Below the pieces are notes generated by a model. That model was not told the DNA's origin, did no database searches, and worked only from the letters and a program-made list of their open reading frames with translations. Source: Leptospiraceae bacterium (GTDB lineage Bacteria; Spirochaetota; Leptospiria; Leptospirales; Leptospiraceae). From it: 64,000 bases of DNA. Positions within the stretch are counted from its first letter, which is position 1. Each line of letters starts with the position of its first letter. Both the position numbers and the translations under genes were made by a program. The stretch is from positions 1-64,000 of the forward strand of contig JACKPA010000003.1 of NCBI GenBank assembly GCA_024233865.1, given 5' to 3'. Below are positions 1 through 9,731 of the stretch, piece after piece.

Positions 1-27
1 ACTCTGGCTCTAGAACTTCCACAAATT

Positions 28-3000
28 GTGTGTCACAGAATACAGCAACTTTCTTACCTACTCTTTACTTTAGCCCCTAGTATTCAACTTCGTTTGGTAT
101 TTTTAGTTATGCGTCTGCCTGCTCCCAAATATATGCGTTTTATCGACATTGCCTCTGTCACTATGCTGATTTGGTCACAAACTCCTTATTTCTTTGGAGA
201 AGGATACTATTCCTATTCTTACGGTTACATAGCACAAAGCGGTCCAGGACTTTTCCTATTTGGATTGTTGGGCTTTATATCTGTTTTTTTAGTATTCTAT
301 CACTACTGGACAAATCGAAAAAGTGAAAGCACTGGAGCCACTCGACTAATTGTTTGGGCTTTCGGACTGGGTGGCTTTTTAAATTTACTCAATCTACCAT
401 CTACCCAAGGAATTAAGTTCTATCCTCTGGGAACGATGCAATGGATTCCGGCTTGTATGATAGCGTATTCTGTTTTAAAGTTTGGTGCGGTTCGAGTGAA
501 AGGAGACGCAGAGGCTATTGGAAATAGGATTTCTATCCTAACTTTTCTTGGAATCCCAGTGATTATGTTGGGGTATTACTTGTTAATCCCAAACGATATT
601 GCACCATTTCCAAAGATTATGCATATCACTCTTGCAATGACTCCTATGTTCTTAGCTTTTTATTCTTTCACTTTCATACTTATCCGCCCCATATCAGAAA
701 AACTAGATGACAATTTCCAAGCCTTAAAGAGAGAAAAACAAATCTCAGAACAAGCAAAACTGGAAATCGAGATGCTCAATCATTTTACATATCTTATCAA
801 TTCCAAATCTAACCTTAAAGACATCTTTGTAGAAATTTCTATGTTCATGTATGCAAAATATTCTATCAAAGCGGCTTGGCTCTTTTTGCTAGATGAAAAA
901 AGGGAATATTTGTATGCTTATAAAGCGTACAGCTATGATAAGCTTCCTCAAGAGCAGTATGATTATATGATGAATTTGAAAGTTCCTTTGAATGAAAAGG
1001 GCGGAATGATGTTTCTTTCTTTTAAAAGGAAAAAACCATTTTATCTTCCCAAAATTAGAAAGTTTGAATTTGAATTTGATAGAGAAATTGCCGAAGCTCT
1101 TGCATTGACTTCCTTTCTCCATGTTCCTCTCGTGAGTAAAGACGAATGTGTCGGAATCTTTGCTTTTTCAAACCTTGGCTCAGAGTTGCATTTGAAGAGG
1201 AATGAAATTAGTAGCATAGAAAACCTTTGTTCCCAAATTGCTGGTGTGATCAAAACAACTCATTTGTTGTATCAGGTAGAACAGACAAAAAGCGAAGTAG
1301 AATTCCTAAACGATATTATCCAAAATGTCAATTCGGTCTCTACTCTGACAGACATAATGACTTTTGTAATCTACCATGTAGAAATGAAATATGGTAAAAT
1401 GACTTTTTGGCTACTCATAACAGATAGAGAAAATACCAAATTATCTACATTTTCTTATAACCCTCCGGTATTAAACGACGAAATTACAAAATATTTCAAA
1501 AATCTTACTATACCACTCGCTAAAGAGACTGGAACAATCATTCAAGCCTATAAGAATCAAGTCCCGTATTATTCCAAAATTTCAGAGATTGAGTATTTAA
1601 GTGAACTAGATAAAGATTTGATTTCACAAGGAAACTGGGATTATCTGTTTTATATACCATTGGTAGTCTATGAAGAAGTGGTAGGTATCTTATTCCTTCA
1701 TAAAGATGGAGGGGAATTTTCCCTTAAAGAAAGAATTGAACTGCAAAGGCTTGGTGAACAAATATCCGGGGCAATACAGAATGCACAATTGCTACAAATA
1801 ACGGCAGAAGCAAAAGAAGAGATTGATAAATTAAACGAATTAACACAATTGCTCAATTCTACAACAGACATTTCAGCTATCTTTAAAGAGATATACAACT
1901 ACCTAAACCAAACTATGGGATTCGATCAGTGTTGGCCACTACTGGTGGATAAAAATAAAAACGAACTCTATACTGATAAAAACATGACTCTTTTAGAAAA
2001 GATACTTTTCTTTGATGTAGACTTTTTCTTGAATTTTAGGATGAAATTAGATGAAAGCCTTGGCACACTCTACCAAACTTATACAAAGAAAGTACCTCTA
2101 TGTATTCCCGATACATCCCAAACAGTAGAAGGCACAAGAACTCATATTATCAATCAATTCAATGGTGAAGTATATATTGGAAATAAGACTGATTTAAAAA
2201 TCAATTCAAAGGGAAAACTAAAATCTGTTTTTCATTTCCCTCTTATTCTTCAAAATGAAGTGATTGGAATTTTATGTATTTCTGCTTTTAACAAAATCAA
2301 GGAAGTCAGCAAAGAAGACATCCAAAAACTCATGCGATTTTCAGACCAGATTGCTGGTGTGATCTACAACGCACAACTGCTCAAAGAGACCGAAATGGCA
2401 AAAAAGGAAACTGAATTCCTCAATGAGATCACAAAAAGCATCAATTCCGTTTCCACTTTGACAGACATCATGACTTTTGTGATCTACCACCTCGAAGAAA
2501 GGTACGGTTGGATGACTACCTGGCTTCTTACAACGGACAAGGAAAATGGAAAATTCACAACATTCTCGTACAATCCACCAAGATTAGACAATGACACTAT
2601 TGATTATTTTAAAAGCCTTTCCATTCCCATAACCGAAGAGTCTGGAATCATTTACCAAGTTTACAAAAATCAGACACACTACTATTCCAAAGTATCAGAG
2701 ACCTACGAGCTCAGTGATTTGGAAAGGAAATTTATTGAAAAAGAGAAATGGAACTTCCTCTACTATCTCCCCTTAGTGATCTACGAAGAAGTAGTTGGCA
2801 TATTGTTTTTACACAGGAAAGACGAGTTCTCTATAGACGAAAGAGTACAGCTCGAAAGAGTAAGCGAACAAATCGCTGGGGCAATTCAAAACGCACAGTT
2901 GCTAAGGGAAACCGAAAAAGCACAAGAACAAGCTGAACTCGAACGCCAGAAGTCTGAGAAACTCCTTCTCAATATCCTCCCGAAAGACGTAGCAGAAGAA

Positions 3001-3666
3001 CTCAAAGAAAAAGGATTTGCAGAGCCAATCTTGTTTGAATCGGTATCTGTTTTGTTTACAGACTTCAAAGGATTCACTCAAATTGCTGAGAGCATGACTC
3101 CCAAAGAACTCGTAGAAGAGCTAGACAGTTGTTTCTCTTATTTTGATTCTTTAATGGAAAGGTACAATCTCGAAAAACTAAAAACTATAGGAGATAGTTA
3201 TATGTGTGCAGGTGGAATTCCTCGAAAGAACAAGACCCATGCTATAGACTGTGCATTGGCAGCAATGGAAATTCAATCGATCATGAAGCAAACGAAAGAA
3301 TTAAAAGAAATGGCGGGTAAGCCATATTGGGAATTACGTCTTGGAATCCATAGTGGTCCCTTGGTCGCCGGTGTGATAGGAGAGAAGAAGTTTGCTTATG
3401 ACGTATGGGGAGATACGGTAAATACGGCATCTCGAATGGAATCCAGTGGAACACCTGGCAAGATAAACATAAGCGGAGAGACCTATGAGTTGATAAAGGA
3501 CTTGTTTGATTGTGAGTATCGAGGTAAGGTAAAAGCAAAGAACAAAGGCGAAGTAGAAATGTATTACTTGAATGGTCTAAAACTGGAATACTCCAAAAAG
3601 GGAGACGGAAGAATACCGGGTGAAAAGTTTTGGGAAAGGTATAAGGGTGTTACCTATAAAATTTGA
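28..3666 (+). CDS. Membrane adenylate cyclase with four GAF-like domains (5' end cut by window)
   Basis: Class III nucleotide cyclase that should make cAMP from ATP. The frame is open to the left edge, so the true start probably lies outside; the first start-like codon is GTG at 28. Hydrophobic segments fill about residues 30-235. Four GAF-like sensor domains follow (about 250-415, 425-595, 600-800, 798-965), then a short linker and the cyclase domain (about 1000-1190). The cyclase has FTDFKGFT with metal Asp near 1012, KTIGDSY with adenine-type Lys near 1052 and second metal Asp near 1056, and YDVWGDTVNTASR with Asp near 1125. The Lys/Asp pair argues for adenylate rather than guanylate cyclase. 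The second and fourth GAF domains are clearly duplicated, sharing SVSTLTDIMTFVIYH exactly. The ligands of the GAF domains are unknown. Confidence 0.9.
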   Translation: MCHRIQQLSYLLFTLAPSIQLRLVFLVMRLPAPKYMRFIDIASVTMLIWSQTPYFFGEGYYSYSYGYIAQSGPGLFLFGLLGFISVFLVFYHYWTNRKSESTGATRLIVWAFGLGGFLNLLNLPSTQGIKFYPLGTMQWIPACMIAYSVLKFGAVRVKGDAEAIGNRISILTFLGIPVIMLGYYLLIPNDIAPFPKIMHITLAMTPMFLAFYSFTFILIRPISEKLDDNFQALKREKQISEQAKLEIEMLNHFTYLINSKSNLKDIFVEISMFMYAKYSIKAAWLFLLDEKREYLYAYKAYSYDKLPQEQYDYMMNLKVPLNEKGGMMFLSFKRKKPFYLPKIRKFEFEFDREIAEALALTSFLHVPLVSKDECVGIFAFSNLGSELHLKRNEISSIENLCSQIAGVIKTTHLLYQVEQTKSEVEFLNDIIQNVNSVSTLTDIMTFVIYHVEMKYGKMTFWLLITDRENTKLSTFSYNPPVLNDEITKYFKNLTIPLAKETGTIIQAYKNQVPYYSKISEIEYLSELDKDLISQGNWDYLFYIPLVVYEEVVGILFLHKDGGEFSLKERIELQRLGEQISGAIQNAQLLQITAEAKEEIDKLNELTQLLNSTTDISAIFKEIYNYLNQTMGFDQCWPLLVDKNKNELYTDKNMTLLEKILFFDVDFFLNFRMKLDESLGTLYQTYTKKVPLCIPDTSQTVEGTRTHIINQFNGEVYIGNKTDLKINSKGKLKSVFHFPLILQNEVIGILCISAFNKIKEVSKEDIQKLMRFSDQIAGVIYNAQLLKETEMAKKETEFLNEITKSINSVSTLTDIMTFVIYHLEERYGWMTTWLLTTDKENGKFTTFSYNPPRLDNDTIDYFKSLSIPITEESGIIYQVYKNQTHYYSKVSETYELSDLERKFIEKEKWNFLYYLPLVIYEEVVGILFLHRKDEFSIDERVQLERVSEQIAGAIQNAQLLRETEKAQEQAELERQKSEKLLLNILPKDVAEELKEKGFAEPILFESVSVLFTDFKGFTQIAESMTPKELVEELDSCFSYFDSLMERYNLEKLKTIGDSYMCAGGIPRKNKTHAIDCALAAMEIQSIMKQTKELKEMAGKPYWELRLGIHSGPLVAGVIGEKKFAYDVWGDTVNTASRMESSGTPGKINISGETYELIKDLFDCEYRGKVKAKNKGEVEMYYLNGLKLEYSKKGDGRIPGEKFWERYKGVTYKI

Positions 3667-3688
3667 GAGAACACATTCAAAGTCCACT

Positions 3689-4441
3689 TCAAGCTTTGAC
3701 TTTGTAAGACAGCCATACGATCAACCTCTTAGGCAAGAAGCAAGTCAGCACAACAAAAGCCTTGATCGCAAATCCATAAACGGATACCGTTTTCCTTTTT
3801 TTGGAATCTTTAAGTGCTAATCGAACAACATCTTGTGAATTGGCTGCTAATTTAGGGGGTTTCCCGCCAGCTATTTCAAAAAATTCCGTTTTCACCGGTC
3901 CTGGGCAAACAGCAAGAACATATATTCCTTTTTGTTTTAACTCTCCGGAAATAGCTAATGAAAAATGAAGCACATAGGATTTTGTTGCCGCATACACGGC
4001 AAAGTTTCCCAAGGGAGCATAACCGGCAGAGCTTGCTACTTGAATAATTTTCCCATCTTTTTGAATAAAAGGCAGTGAAACCAGAGTTAACTCCGTTAAT
4101 GCCCTTGTATTTAAGTCTATCATTCTCAATTGTTTTTCCTTGTCCAATTCATCAAATCTACCAACCAAACCGTAACCGGCGTTGTTGATCAAAAACCTTA
4201 GATTGGGATTTTCATTTTTTAGCTTCTCTTGGATTTTGCCTATACTACCTATTTGAGTAAGGTCTAATGCCAAAATAACCGCTTTTGTTTTTAGCTTCTT
4301 AGATAACTCTAAAAGCCTGTCCTCTCTTCTTGCGACCAACCATATTTCATCCAAATGTTCCGTTTTGTCTATAAAAGTCGCAAAATCACTTCCCAAACCG
4401 CTAGAAGCTCCCGTAATAATAGCTATTTCTTTCATAGCCAT
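3689..4441 (-). CDS. Short-chain dehydrogenase/reductase (SDR), classical type
   Basis: NAD(P)(H)-dependent oxidoreductase of the classical SDR family; the substrate cannot be read from sequence. It shows the nucleotide-binding TGASSGLG at residues 10-17, NNAG at 86-89, catalytic Ser138, and YxxxK as Tyr150 and Lys154, followed by the PG motif VCPGPVKTEFF. Length (about 250 residues) is normal for the family. I chose the ATG at 4441 because AAGG sits six bases upstream; a TTG two codons earlier and an ATG two codons later are also possible. It runs opposite to the cyclase and shares a 150-bp divergent upstream region with the next gene. The C-terminal hydrophobic stretch resembles membrane-associated SDRs that act on lipids, but this is a guess. 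Confidence 0.88.
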   Translation of the reverse strand: MAMKEIAIITGASSGLGSDFATFIDKTEHLDEIWLVARREDRLLELSKKLKTKAVILALDLTQIGSIGKIQEKLKNENPNLRFLINNAGYGLVGRFDELDKEKQLRMIDLNTRALTELTLVSLPFIQKDGKIIQVASSAGYAPLGNFAVYAATKSYVLHFSLAISGELKQKGIYVLAVCPGPVKTEFFEIAGGKPPKLAANSQDVVRLALKDSKKRKTVSVYGFAIKAFVVLTCFLPKRLIVWLSYKVKA

Positions 4442-4596
4442 ATACAACCTTATAGAATAAAATAAGAAACAAGTATTTTTTATGGAAACTCATACCAGAT
4501 TACGAAATAAACCATGGATAACATCGCGAATTTTTATTCATATTTTTTAAAATAAAAAAAATTGCTTTTTATAGGTGTTTTTCCGAAAATAGATTT

Positions 4597-5481
4597 ATGA
4601 AGAACTATATCATAATATCCATACTTTTTATATTTCCTTTTGTAGTATTTTCCCAGGACAAGACAGCCAAAGAAGCAGCAAAATTCAAAAATCTAGATAG
4701 CGGTTTTGCAGATACTTCATGGGGGCAATCTTTTGAGTCTGTTCGAGACCAAATGGTGAGCTTAGCAACCAATCCGAAAACGGAAGAAAAAATTGAGATT
4801 AAAAATGAAATCCAAGACAAACTTTTGCACATAAGCAGAAACGGAATTAACTATTTTTATAGGTTTTATTCTACACCGGAAGTAGTAGAAGAATACAGAG
4901 ATAGAACCGGTAAAAAGGTTGATAAGGGTATTCTGGGTGCCAGTGTCGGAAAAACTAAAGAAGGCACAAAGCAGCCTAAAGAAACTCCCAATGGGGAAAA
5001 ACACCCCAAATCTCCAGACGGAACAAAGGTGAGAGTTAACGGGCTTTATTCTATTGGAGTAATTTTTAACTATGTAACAAAAGATGATTTGGAAGAAAAA
5101 ATGGCTGCCAGCTGGGGTGAGCCTATCAAAAGAAGCCTGGATGAAAAAGGAACATCCGGTTTTATTTATTGGGATTTAACCCAAAAAACAGCAAAAACAC
5201 CTAAGAAAGAGGAAAAACCTACAAGCCCAAAAGATACAAAAAAGGTTGAAGATCCTAAAAAAATGCTAACCGGTGGATTTATTTTGCAATGGGTTGAGCC
5301 TTACAATAAAGGAGCTTTTTCGAGAAGAGTTGATTATTATAGTGCGGAAATCGTAGGTATAATAGAAGAAGATTACAAAGACTTCTTTTCCATCAAAGAG
5401 CTAAACACCCTTTATGACCTGGGAATTGTGAATGGCTGGGAAAAAGCTAAAGAAATTGCAGATAAAAAGAAAACAAAATAA
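4597..5481 (+). CDS. Exported protein of unknown function
   Basis: Not recognised. The N-terminus is a clear signal peptide (MKNYIIISILFIFPFVVFSQ, cleavage likely after FS), so the protein is exported. The mature part carries a DTSWGQSFESVRDQM element, a pattern seen in periplasmic spirochaete proteins where a short domain compares a D-x-x-W-G motif; a second W-G occurs in AASWGEPIK. Between them is a Lys/Pro/Thr-rich linker and another basic low-complexity linker near residues 200-225, suggesting two small domains separated by flexible segments. It ends 11 bases before the transaldolase-family gene and is probably co-transcribed with it. Confidence 0.6.
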   Translation: MKNYIIISILFIFPFVVFSQDKTAKEAAKFKNLDSGFADTSWGQSFESVRDQMVSLATNPKTEEKIEIKNEIQDKLLHISRNGINYFYRFYSTPEVVEEYRDRTGKKVDKGILGASVGKTKEGTKQPKETPNGEKHPKSPDGTKVRVNGLYSIGVIFNYVTKDDLEEKMAASWGEPIKRSLDEKGTSGFIYWDLTQKTAKTPKKEEKPTSPKDTKKVEDPKKMLTGGFILQWVEPYNKGAFSRRVDYYSAEIVGIIEEDYKDFFSIKELNTLYDLGIVNGWEKAKEIADKKKTK

Positions 5482-5492
5482 CGGATTATCGG

Positions 5493-6137
5493 ATGAAAAT
5501 ATTTATAGACACAGCAGAAGTTAAAGAAATCGAAGAAATCAATCGTCTCGGTATTTTGGATGGTGTTACAACGAATCCGAGTTTGATCGCCAAGAGCAAA
5601 CGGAAGTTTAAGGAAGTTGTAGGGGAGATTTGTAAAATTGTTGATGGTCCGGTAAGTATGGAGGTTCTTTCCACTAATTTTGATGAAATGTTAAAAGAAG
5701 CAAAAGAATATTCTAAGATAGCGGAAAATATTGTAATTAAAATTCCTCTTATTCCGGAAGGAATTCGTTGTGTAAACGAACTGACTAATTTAGGAATTCA
5801 AACCAATGTTACCTTGTGTTTTTCTGCCCCTCAAGCATTGCTCGCCGCTAAAGTTGGTGCTACCTATATTTCACCTTTCATTGGTCGTATAGATGATTTG
5901 GGCTACAATGGTATGGAGCTAATTTCCGAAATTCGAAGTATTTATGATAATTACAATTTTCCAACTCAAATTTTGGCTGCTTCTATCCGACATCCTCTAC
6001 ATTTTAAAGAAGCATCCTTATTGGGTGCTAACGCTGTAACGGTTCCCTACTCAACTTTAAAAATGATTTTCAAGCACCCTTTAACGGACATTGGTTTGGA
6101 TAAATTTCTGGAAGATGCCAAAAATATCATTCTTTAA
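5493..6137 (+). CDS. fsa: Transaldolase-family / fructose-6-phosphate aldolase-type enzyme
   Basis: Small (214-residue) member of the transaldolase family, the size of FSA/TalC enzymes that split fructose 6-phosphate or transfer dihydroxyacetone units in the pentose phosphate route. It has the N-terminal FIDTAEVKEI strand, TTNPS at 26-30, the Schiff-base lysine in NIVIKIPL (Lys83), NVTLCFS, SPFIGRIDD and the late ILAASIRHPLHF segment. Whether it acts as true transaldolase or as aldolase cannot be decided from these motifs, so the symbol is tentative. Its stop codon overlaps the stop of the convergent VWA gene by four bases, leaving no room for an independent terminator between them. Confidence 0.85.
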   Translation: MKIFIDTAEVKEIEEINRLGILDGVTTNPSLIAKSKRKFKEVVGEICKIVDGPVSMEVLSTNFDEMLKEAKEYSKIAENIVIKIPLIPEGIRCVNELTNLGIQTNVTLCFSAPQALLAAKVGATYISPFIGRIDDLGYNGMELISEIRSIYDNYNFPTQILAASIRHPLHFKEASLLGANAVTVPYSTLKMIFKHPLTDIGLDKFLEDAKNIIL

Positions 6138-7276
6138 ATAGAATCCGGAATATTGTTGGCTGCCATCCAAAGAGACAGGTCCTTTTTTTGGATGGCATTT
6201 GCCATTAAATCAGGAAATTTATCCGGAGTGCAAGCAAAAACCGGTATTCCTAAACTGGCTAAAAATTGAGCATTCCCTTTGTCGTAATAAGGTGCTCCTT
6301 CATCGTTTAAAGCCAGAAGCACAATAAATTGTATCCCACTAGAAGCAAGAGATGCCATCTTTTTTTTCATTTCTTGACTGCTCCCACCTTCATAGAGATC
6401 TGTAATTAAAACTAAAATTGTTTCCGTTGGTTTTGTTATCAACTGTTGGCAATAACCCAAAGCACGATTGATGTCAGTTCCACCTCCTAATTGAACTCCA
6501 AACAATAATTCAACCGGATCATGGAGTTCGTCTGTTAGATCAACTACGGAGGTATCAAAGACAACCATTTTTGTATTTACTGCCGGTAAAGATGCCATAA
6601 CAGTTCCAAAAATACCGGAATACACAACAGATGTCCCCATGGAACCACTTTGATCGATACACAAAATGATGTCTTTTAGAGAGGTTCGCTTCCTTCCGTA
6701 ACCGATTTTTGTTTCGGGAATGATTGTTTTGAATTCTTTTTGGTAGTGTTTCAGGTTTTTTTTTATGGTTCTGTTCCAATCAATTTCATTGTGTTTTGGT
6801 CTTTTATTTTTGATAGAACGGTTTAGACTACCGGAAACGGCTTGTTGCATTGGCTGAGTTAGTTTTCCCATCAATTCATCTACAACTTTTTTTACAACTT
6901 GGCGAGCTGTATCTTTCGTTTTTTCCGGAATAACTCTACTTAAAGTCATTAGATTGGCTACAAGGTGAATATCCGGTTCCACAGAAGATAGCATTTCCGG
7001 CTGTAACAACATACTTGTAAGGTTTAGCTTTTTTAGAGCGTCTTGTTGCATTACTTTTACAACCGAGGTAGGAAAATAGGTTCGGATGTCTCCCAACCAT
7101 CTTGCTACGTTCGGTGAGGACGCACCTAAACCACCCTTTTTATCACCGGAAGAATCATATAAGGCAGAAAGCGTTTTGTCTATTTGTAAGTAATCTCCTT
7201 GAAGCGAATATCCAATGGCTTCCTCCGCGTGATTCCCTAAAATTAGCCTCCACCTTTTTAGTCTTTCATTTTCCAT
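6134..7276 (-). CDS. VWA domain protein (MoxR-associated type)
   Basis: Cytosolic protein with a C-terminal von Willebrand factor A domain. The MIDAS is DQSGSMG at about residues 207-213, with the later metal contacts GGGTDI and LITDLYEG. The N-terminal 190 residues are helical and contain the family-typical stretch SSPNVARWLGDIRTYFP and VEPDIHLVANLM. Proteins of this build usually work with a MoxR-type AAA ATPase in metal insertion or complex remodelling, but no MoxR gene lies next to it here. No signal peptide or membrane segment is visible. The last codons overlap the convergent aldolase gene. Confidence 0.8.
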   Translation of the reverse strand: MENERLKRWRLILGNHAEEAIGYSLQGDYLQIDKTLSALYDSSGDKKGGLGASSPNVARWLGDIRTYFPTSVVKVMQQDALKKLNLTSMLLQPEMLSSVEPDIHLVANLMTLSRVIPEKTKDTARQVVKKVVDELMGKLTQPMQQAVSGSLNRSIKNKRPKHNEIDWNRTIKKNLKHYQKEFKTIIPETKIGYGRKRTSLKDIILCIDQSGSMGTSVVYSGIFGTVMASLPAVNTKMVVFDTSVVDLTDELHDPVELLFGVQLGGGTDINRALGYCQQLITKPTETILVLITDLYEGGSSQEMKKKMASLASSGIQFIVLLALNDEGAPYYDKGNAQFLASLGIPVFACTPDKFPDLMANAIQKKDLSLWMAANNIPDSI

Positions 7277-7339
7277 GTTGTTTTTTTTGCAGCGAGTCTA
7301 TGCAAAAAGGACATTTAGATTATGCCTAATGTCCTAAAC

Positions 7340-7365
7340 GCTCCCTGATCGTAGCCGAAGGGAGC
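7340..7365. repeat. Short hairpin repeat, REP-like family A, copy 1
   Basis: Perfect inverted repeat GCTCCCT / AGGGAGC around a core reading TGATCGTAGCCGAA. The same core with different but self-complementary stems occurs at 25622-25653 and, reversed, at 39670-39706. It lies between two leftward genes and could also act as a transcription terminator or mRNA end. Confidence 0.7.
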
Positions 7366-7382
7366 AATAACTTTTAAAAGGA

Positions 7383-7733
7383 CTAATTTGATTGGACTTC
7401 TTTTTCTGTTTTTTGAGAATCCAAAGCTTCCTGTGCCATTTTTTCTAACTCTGCTTGTTTTACACTAGAACTAGAGCTGGAACTGGAGGAAGAACTAGAG
7501 CTAGAACCATACAGAACATCCCAGTTTAATACAAAAAACAATAAGATATTCATATTAACACAATCCTGGTCAGTCCGTTGTCCAATTCTGGTTACATAAG
7601 GGAATTTCAAAGCATACAGTTCACATTGCTTTTTGTCATTACAGGCAGGCAAAAAGGTTGCAAAGGCTGCAATTAATAAGAACATAGCGAGTAGCTTTTT
7701 AAGACCACTTTTTTTTGAAGTTTCATTTTTCAT
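7383..7733 (-). CDS. Small lipoprotein with a serine tract
   Basis: Predicted lipoprotein of about 116 residues, function unknown. The start chosen is the ATG at 7733, which has GGAG six bases upstream. The signal peptide is basic (KKSGLKKLL) followed by a hydrophobic run ending in the lipobox FLPAC, a loose lipobox of the kind common in spirochaetes. The mature part contains CNDKKQCELYALKFPYV and later a run of 14 serines encoded by a mixture of TCT, AGC, AGT and TCC codons, so the tract is kept at protein level and is not a simple DNA repeat. The C-terminus is charged and helical. Confidence 0.7.
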   Translation of the reverse strand: MKNETSKKSGLKKLLAMFLLIAAFATFLPACNDKKQCELYALKFPYVTRIGQRTDQDCVNMNILLFFVLNWDVLYGSSSSSSSSSSSSSSVKQAELEKMAQEALDSQKTEKEVQSN

Positions 7734-7845
7734 TTTTTTCTCCAATTTATTCAATTTTTAATTTGTTCAATTTTCATTTACTAAACATATTAGACGATTA
7801 CACACACGTAATTTTGAAAAATACTATAGAATTTTTTCTTTATAT

Positions 7846-8826
7846 TTATAACCCAGGCGAAAAATATCCAAGCTCTTCAACCAAAGATATAAACATTTTT
7901 AAAGGAGAGTCTACCTTTAAAAACTTAGGATTTTCAAACTTAAGATTTTCCAGAATCTTTATGTCCCCAACTAAAAGACAACCCAGTAAGAATTTGACTA
8001 TAAACCTTATAACCAAATCTAGTCTAAAAATCCAACGTAATTTCTTTATGGTTGGTAAAAACAAAAAAGTTTGGCTATAGCTACCTCCCTCCAAAGTAAG
8101 TCGGTGGGTAAACAATACACATACGGGTAATTTTCCAATGTTTGTTTCTATGCTTGCCATATTACTACCCCAGGTTGTAAATGAAGCCTTGAGGGTTTGG
8201 GACTGGGAAAGTAAATATATAAGTTTTTCAAAAATGTTTTTCCGGCTAATTTTGATTTCCAAATTTAATCGAATGGAGAAGTTATTTGTTTGAGTAATTT
8301 GAGGTTCGGCTATAAAATCCAAGTGATGAACGGTTTTGAAGTGCTGTATATCCAACCCATTCATGGTTAATAGGTGCGGATGACACTTTAGAATTTTGTT
8401 TTTTAATAGAATAGGTTTTCCTTTATTTTGAAAGTCCGGTAAGGGAAATAAAGGTTTTTCACCATTAAATACCCAAATAAAACCGTATTTTTCTTGAACA
8501 GGGTAAGAAAAGATTTTTACTTGTTTGGAAATTTCTTTACTTTGGAATGGGATATCAACACATTGTCCGTTTTGATCGTATATCCAATGATGAAATGAGC
8601 ATTGAATGGTATTTCCAATTACCTTTCCATTGCCAAGGTGTGCACCAAAATGAGAGCAAAATCCGCTTAGAACACTAGTCTTGGAGTTGTCCCCTCGAAA
8701 AACCACTAATTCTCTATCGTGGAGCTGAGTTTTAATTACTTTTCCTTTTGGCACTTCAATTGAAGAAGCAAGCAAATACCAAGACCGACCTAATACATTC
8801 GGATTGTTAAATACTATTTCCTTCAT
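7846..8826 (-). CDS. Rieske [2Fe-2S] oxygenase-like protein
   Basis: Looks like the oxygenase component of a Rieske non-haem iron enzyme. The cluster ligands are Cys57-x-His59 and Cys76-x2-His79 (CSHFGAH and CSFHHW). The second half has a mononuclear iron motif GLDIQHFKTVHH with His162 and His167, the arrangement found in KshA/Daf-36/choline-monooxygenase-like enzymes. The C-terminal part has hydrophobic stretches (LRWIFRLDLVIRFIVKFLLG) that may bind membrane or a sterol-like substrate. The substrate is unknown and no reductase or ferredoxin gene is adjacent. Its ATG overlaps the TGA of the upstream nuclease-like gene (ATGA), so the two are translationally coupled, an odd pairing. Confidence 0.8.
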   Translation of the reverse strand: MKEIVFNNPNVLGRSWYLLASSIEVPKGKVIKTQLHDRELVVFRGDNSKTSVLSGFCSHFGAHLGNGKVIGNTIQCSFHHWIYDQNGQCVDIPFQSKEISKQVKIFSYPVQEKYGFIWVFNGEKPLFPLPDFQNKGKPILLKNKILKCHPHLLTMNGLDIQHFKTVHHLDFIAEPQITQTNNFSIRLNLEIKISRKNIFEKLIYLLSQSQTLKASFTTWGSNMASIETNIGKLPVCVLFTHRLTLEGGSYSQTFLFLPTIKKLRWIFRLDLVIRFIVKFLLGCLLVGDIKILENLKFENPKFLKVDSPLKMFISLVEELGYFSPGL

Positions 8827-9566
8827 AATTCTTCTTTTATCATTTTGATAATTTCTTCTTTTACAAAAAACAGATTTTTATAAATTTGCTTTAAGTCTTC
8901 CAATTTTGTGCTATCGAAATTTGTACTCACAAAGTATTGGTACTTATCTTTTTGTAATTTTTCTAAAATTACAAAGTTCCAAATAGCTCCTGTAATATAA
9001 GCTCCTCTGATAGATGTAAAATTGTTTAATTCAATGGCACTAACTAACTCAGCTAAAAGTTGCGGGCGAGGATTTGAATATTCTTCACTTCTTTTAAATT
9101 CTTGGATAAAAAAGTATGGCTTTTTGGCTATTCTTAATCCTGTTGATACAACAAAATCTACTTCACCGCTTAGTATAAATTTTTCCGTTTTGTATACCAA
9201 CTTTTCGTTATAAAAATCTCGAAATTTTTCCGTTTTAAAATCCACCTTTCTGAATAAAAGACTCAAAAACCTCATTTTTAAATCTTCTTCACTATAAAAT
9301 GAAATATAATCGCCTTCTTGCTCTAATAAGTCAGATAGATACAACTCGTCCTTGGTCGTAATGTTAATATTATTTTCAAACCAGTCATTGAATCTTTTTC
9401 TATCTATCTTTTGATAAATATCAAATAAATTTTCCAAATCAACATCTCTAATTTTGCTAAACTGATAAGTAGGAACTAGAGAAATCTCTTCACCTTTTAA
9501 ACTCTTAATTTCTCTTTCTAGCTCTTCTATTTTTTTTAATAGTTTTAGCTCTATCTCTTCGCTCAT
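8823..9566 (-). CDS. PD-(D/E)XK-like predicted nuclease, copy 1
   Basis: Protein of about 247 residues starting with a coiled coil (SEEIELKLLKKIEELEREIK) and continuing into a domain with a PD-(D/E)XK-type signature: SGEVDFVVS, then PYFFIQEFKRSEEY, then NPRPQLLAEL, matching the E-x-D, (E)-x-K and helix-Q positions of that nuclease fold. This assignment is inferred from motif spacing. A paralogue lies at 34190-34945; the C-terminal halves are very similar while the middle has diverged. The start could be either of two adjacent ATGs; the second gives the same N-terminus as the paralogue. It is coupled by a four-base overlap to the Rieske gene. Confidence 0.65.
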   Translation of the reverse strand: MSEEIELKLLKKIEELEREIKSLKGEEISLVPTYQFSKIRDVDLENLFDIYQKIDRKRFNDWFENNINITTKDELYLSDLLEQEGDYISFYSEEDLKMRFLSLLFRKVDFKTEKFRDFYNEKLVYKTEKFILSGEVDFVVSTGLRIAKKPYFFIQEFKRSEEYSNPRPQLLAELVSAIELNNFTSIRGAYITGAIWNFVILEKLQKDKYQYFVSTNFDSTKLEDLKQIYKNLFFVKEEIIKMIKEEL

Positions 9567-9680
9567 CAACGATCCCCTCTACAATACTTTTCTACTTTGG
9601 AAACCATAAACAAATTTTACACTACAATAAATCTTATAATTTATAGAAAAAATTAGTGCTTTTAAGAAAAAAGATAAATC

Positions 9681-9713
9681 TAATCATGTAAATCACGAAA
9701 ATCATTCTAATCG
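9681..9713. repeat. Dispersed 30-odd bp repeat, copy 1
   Basis: The stretch around AATCATTCTAATC preceded by CGAAA matches, in opposite orientation, 62841-62874 with only a few differences. It lies upstream of the lone receiver gene. The origin of this repeat is not known to me. Confidence 0.5.
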
Positions 9714-9731
9714 TAATATAGAAGGAACAAA

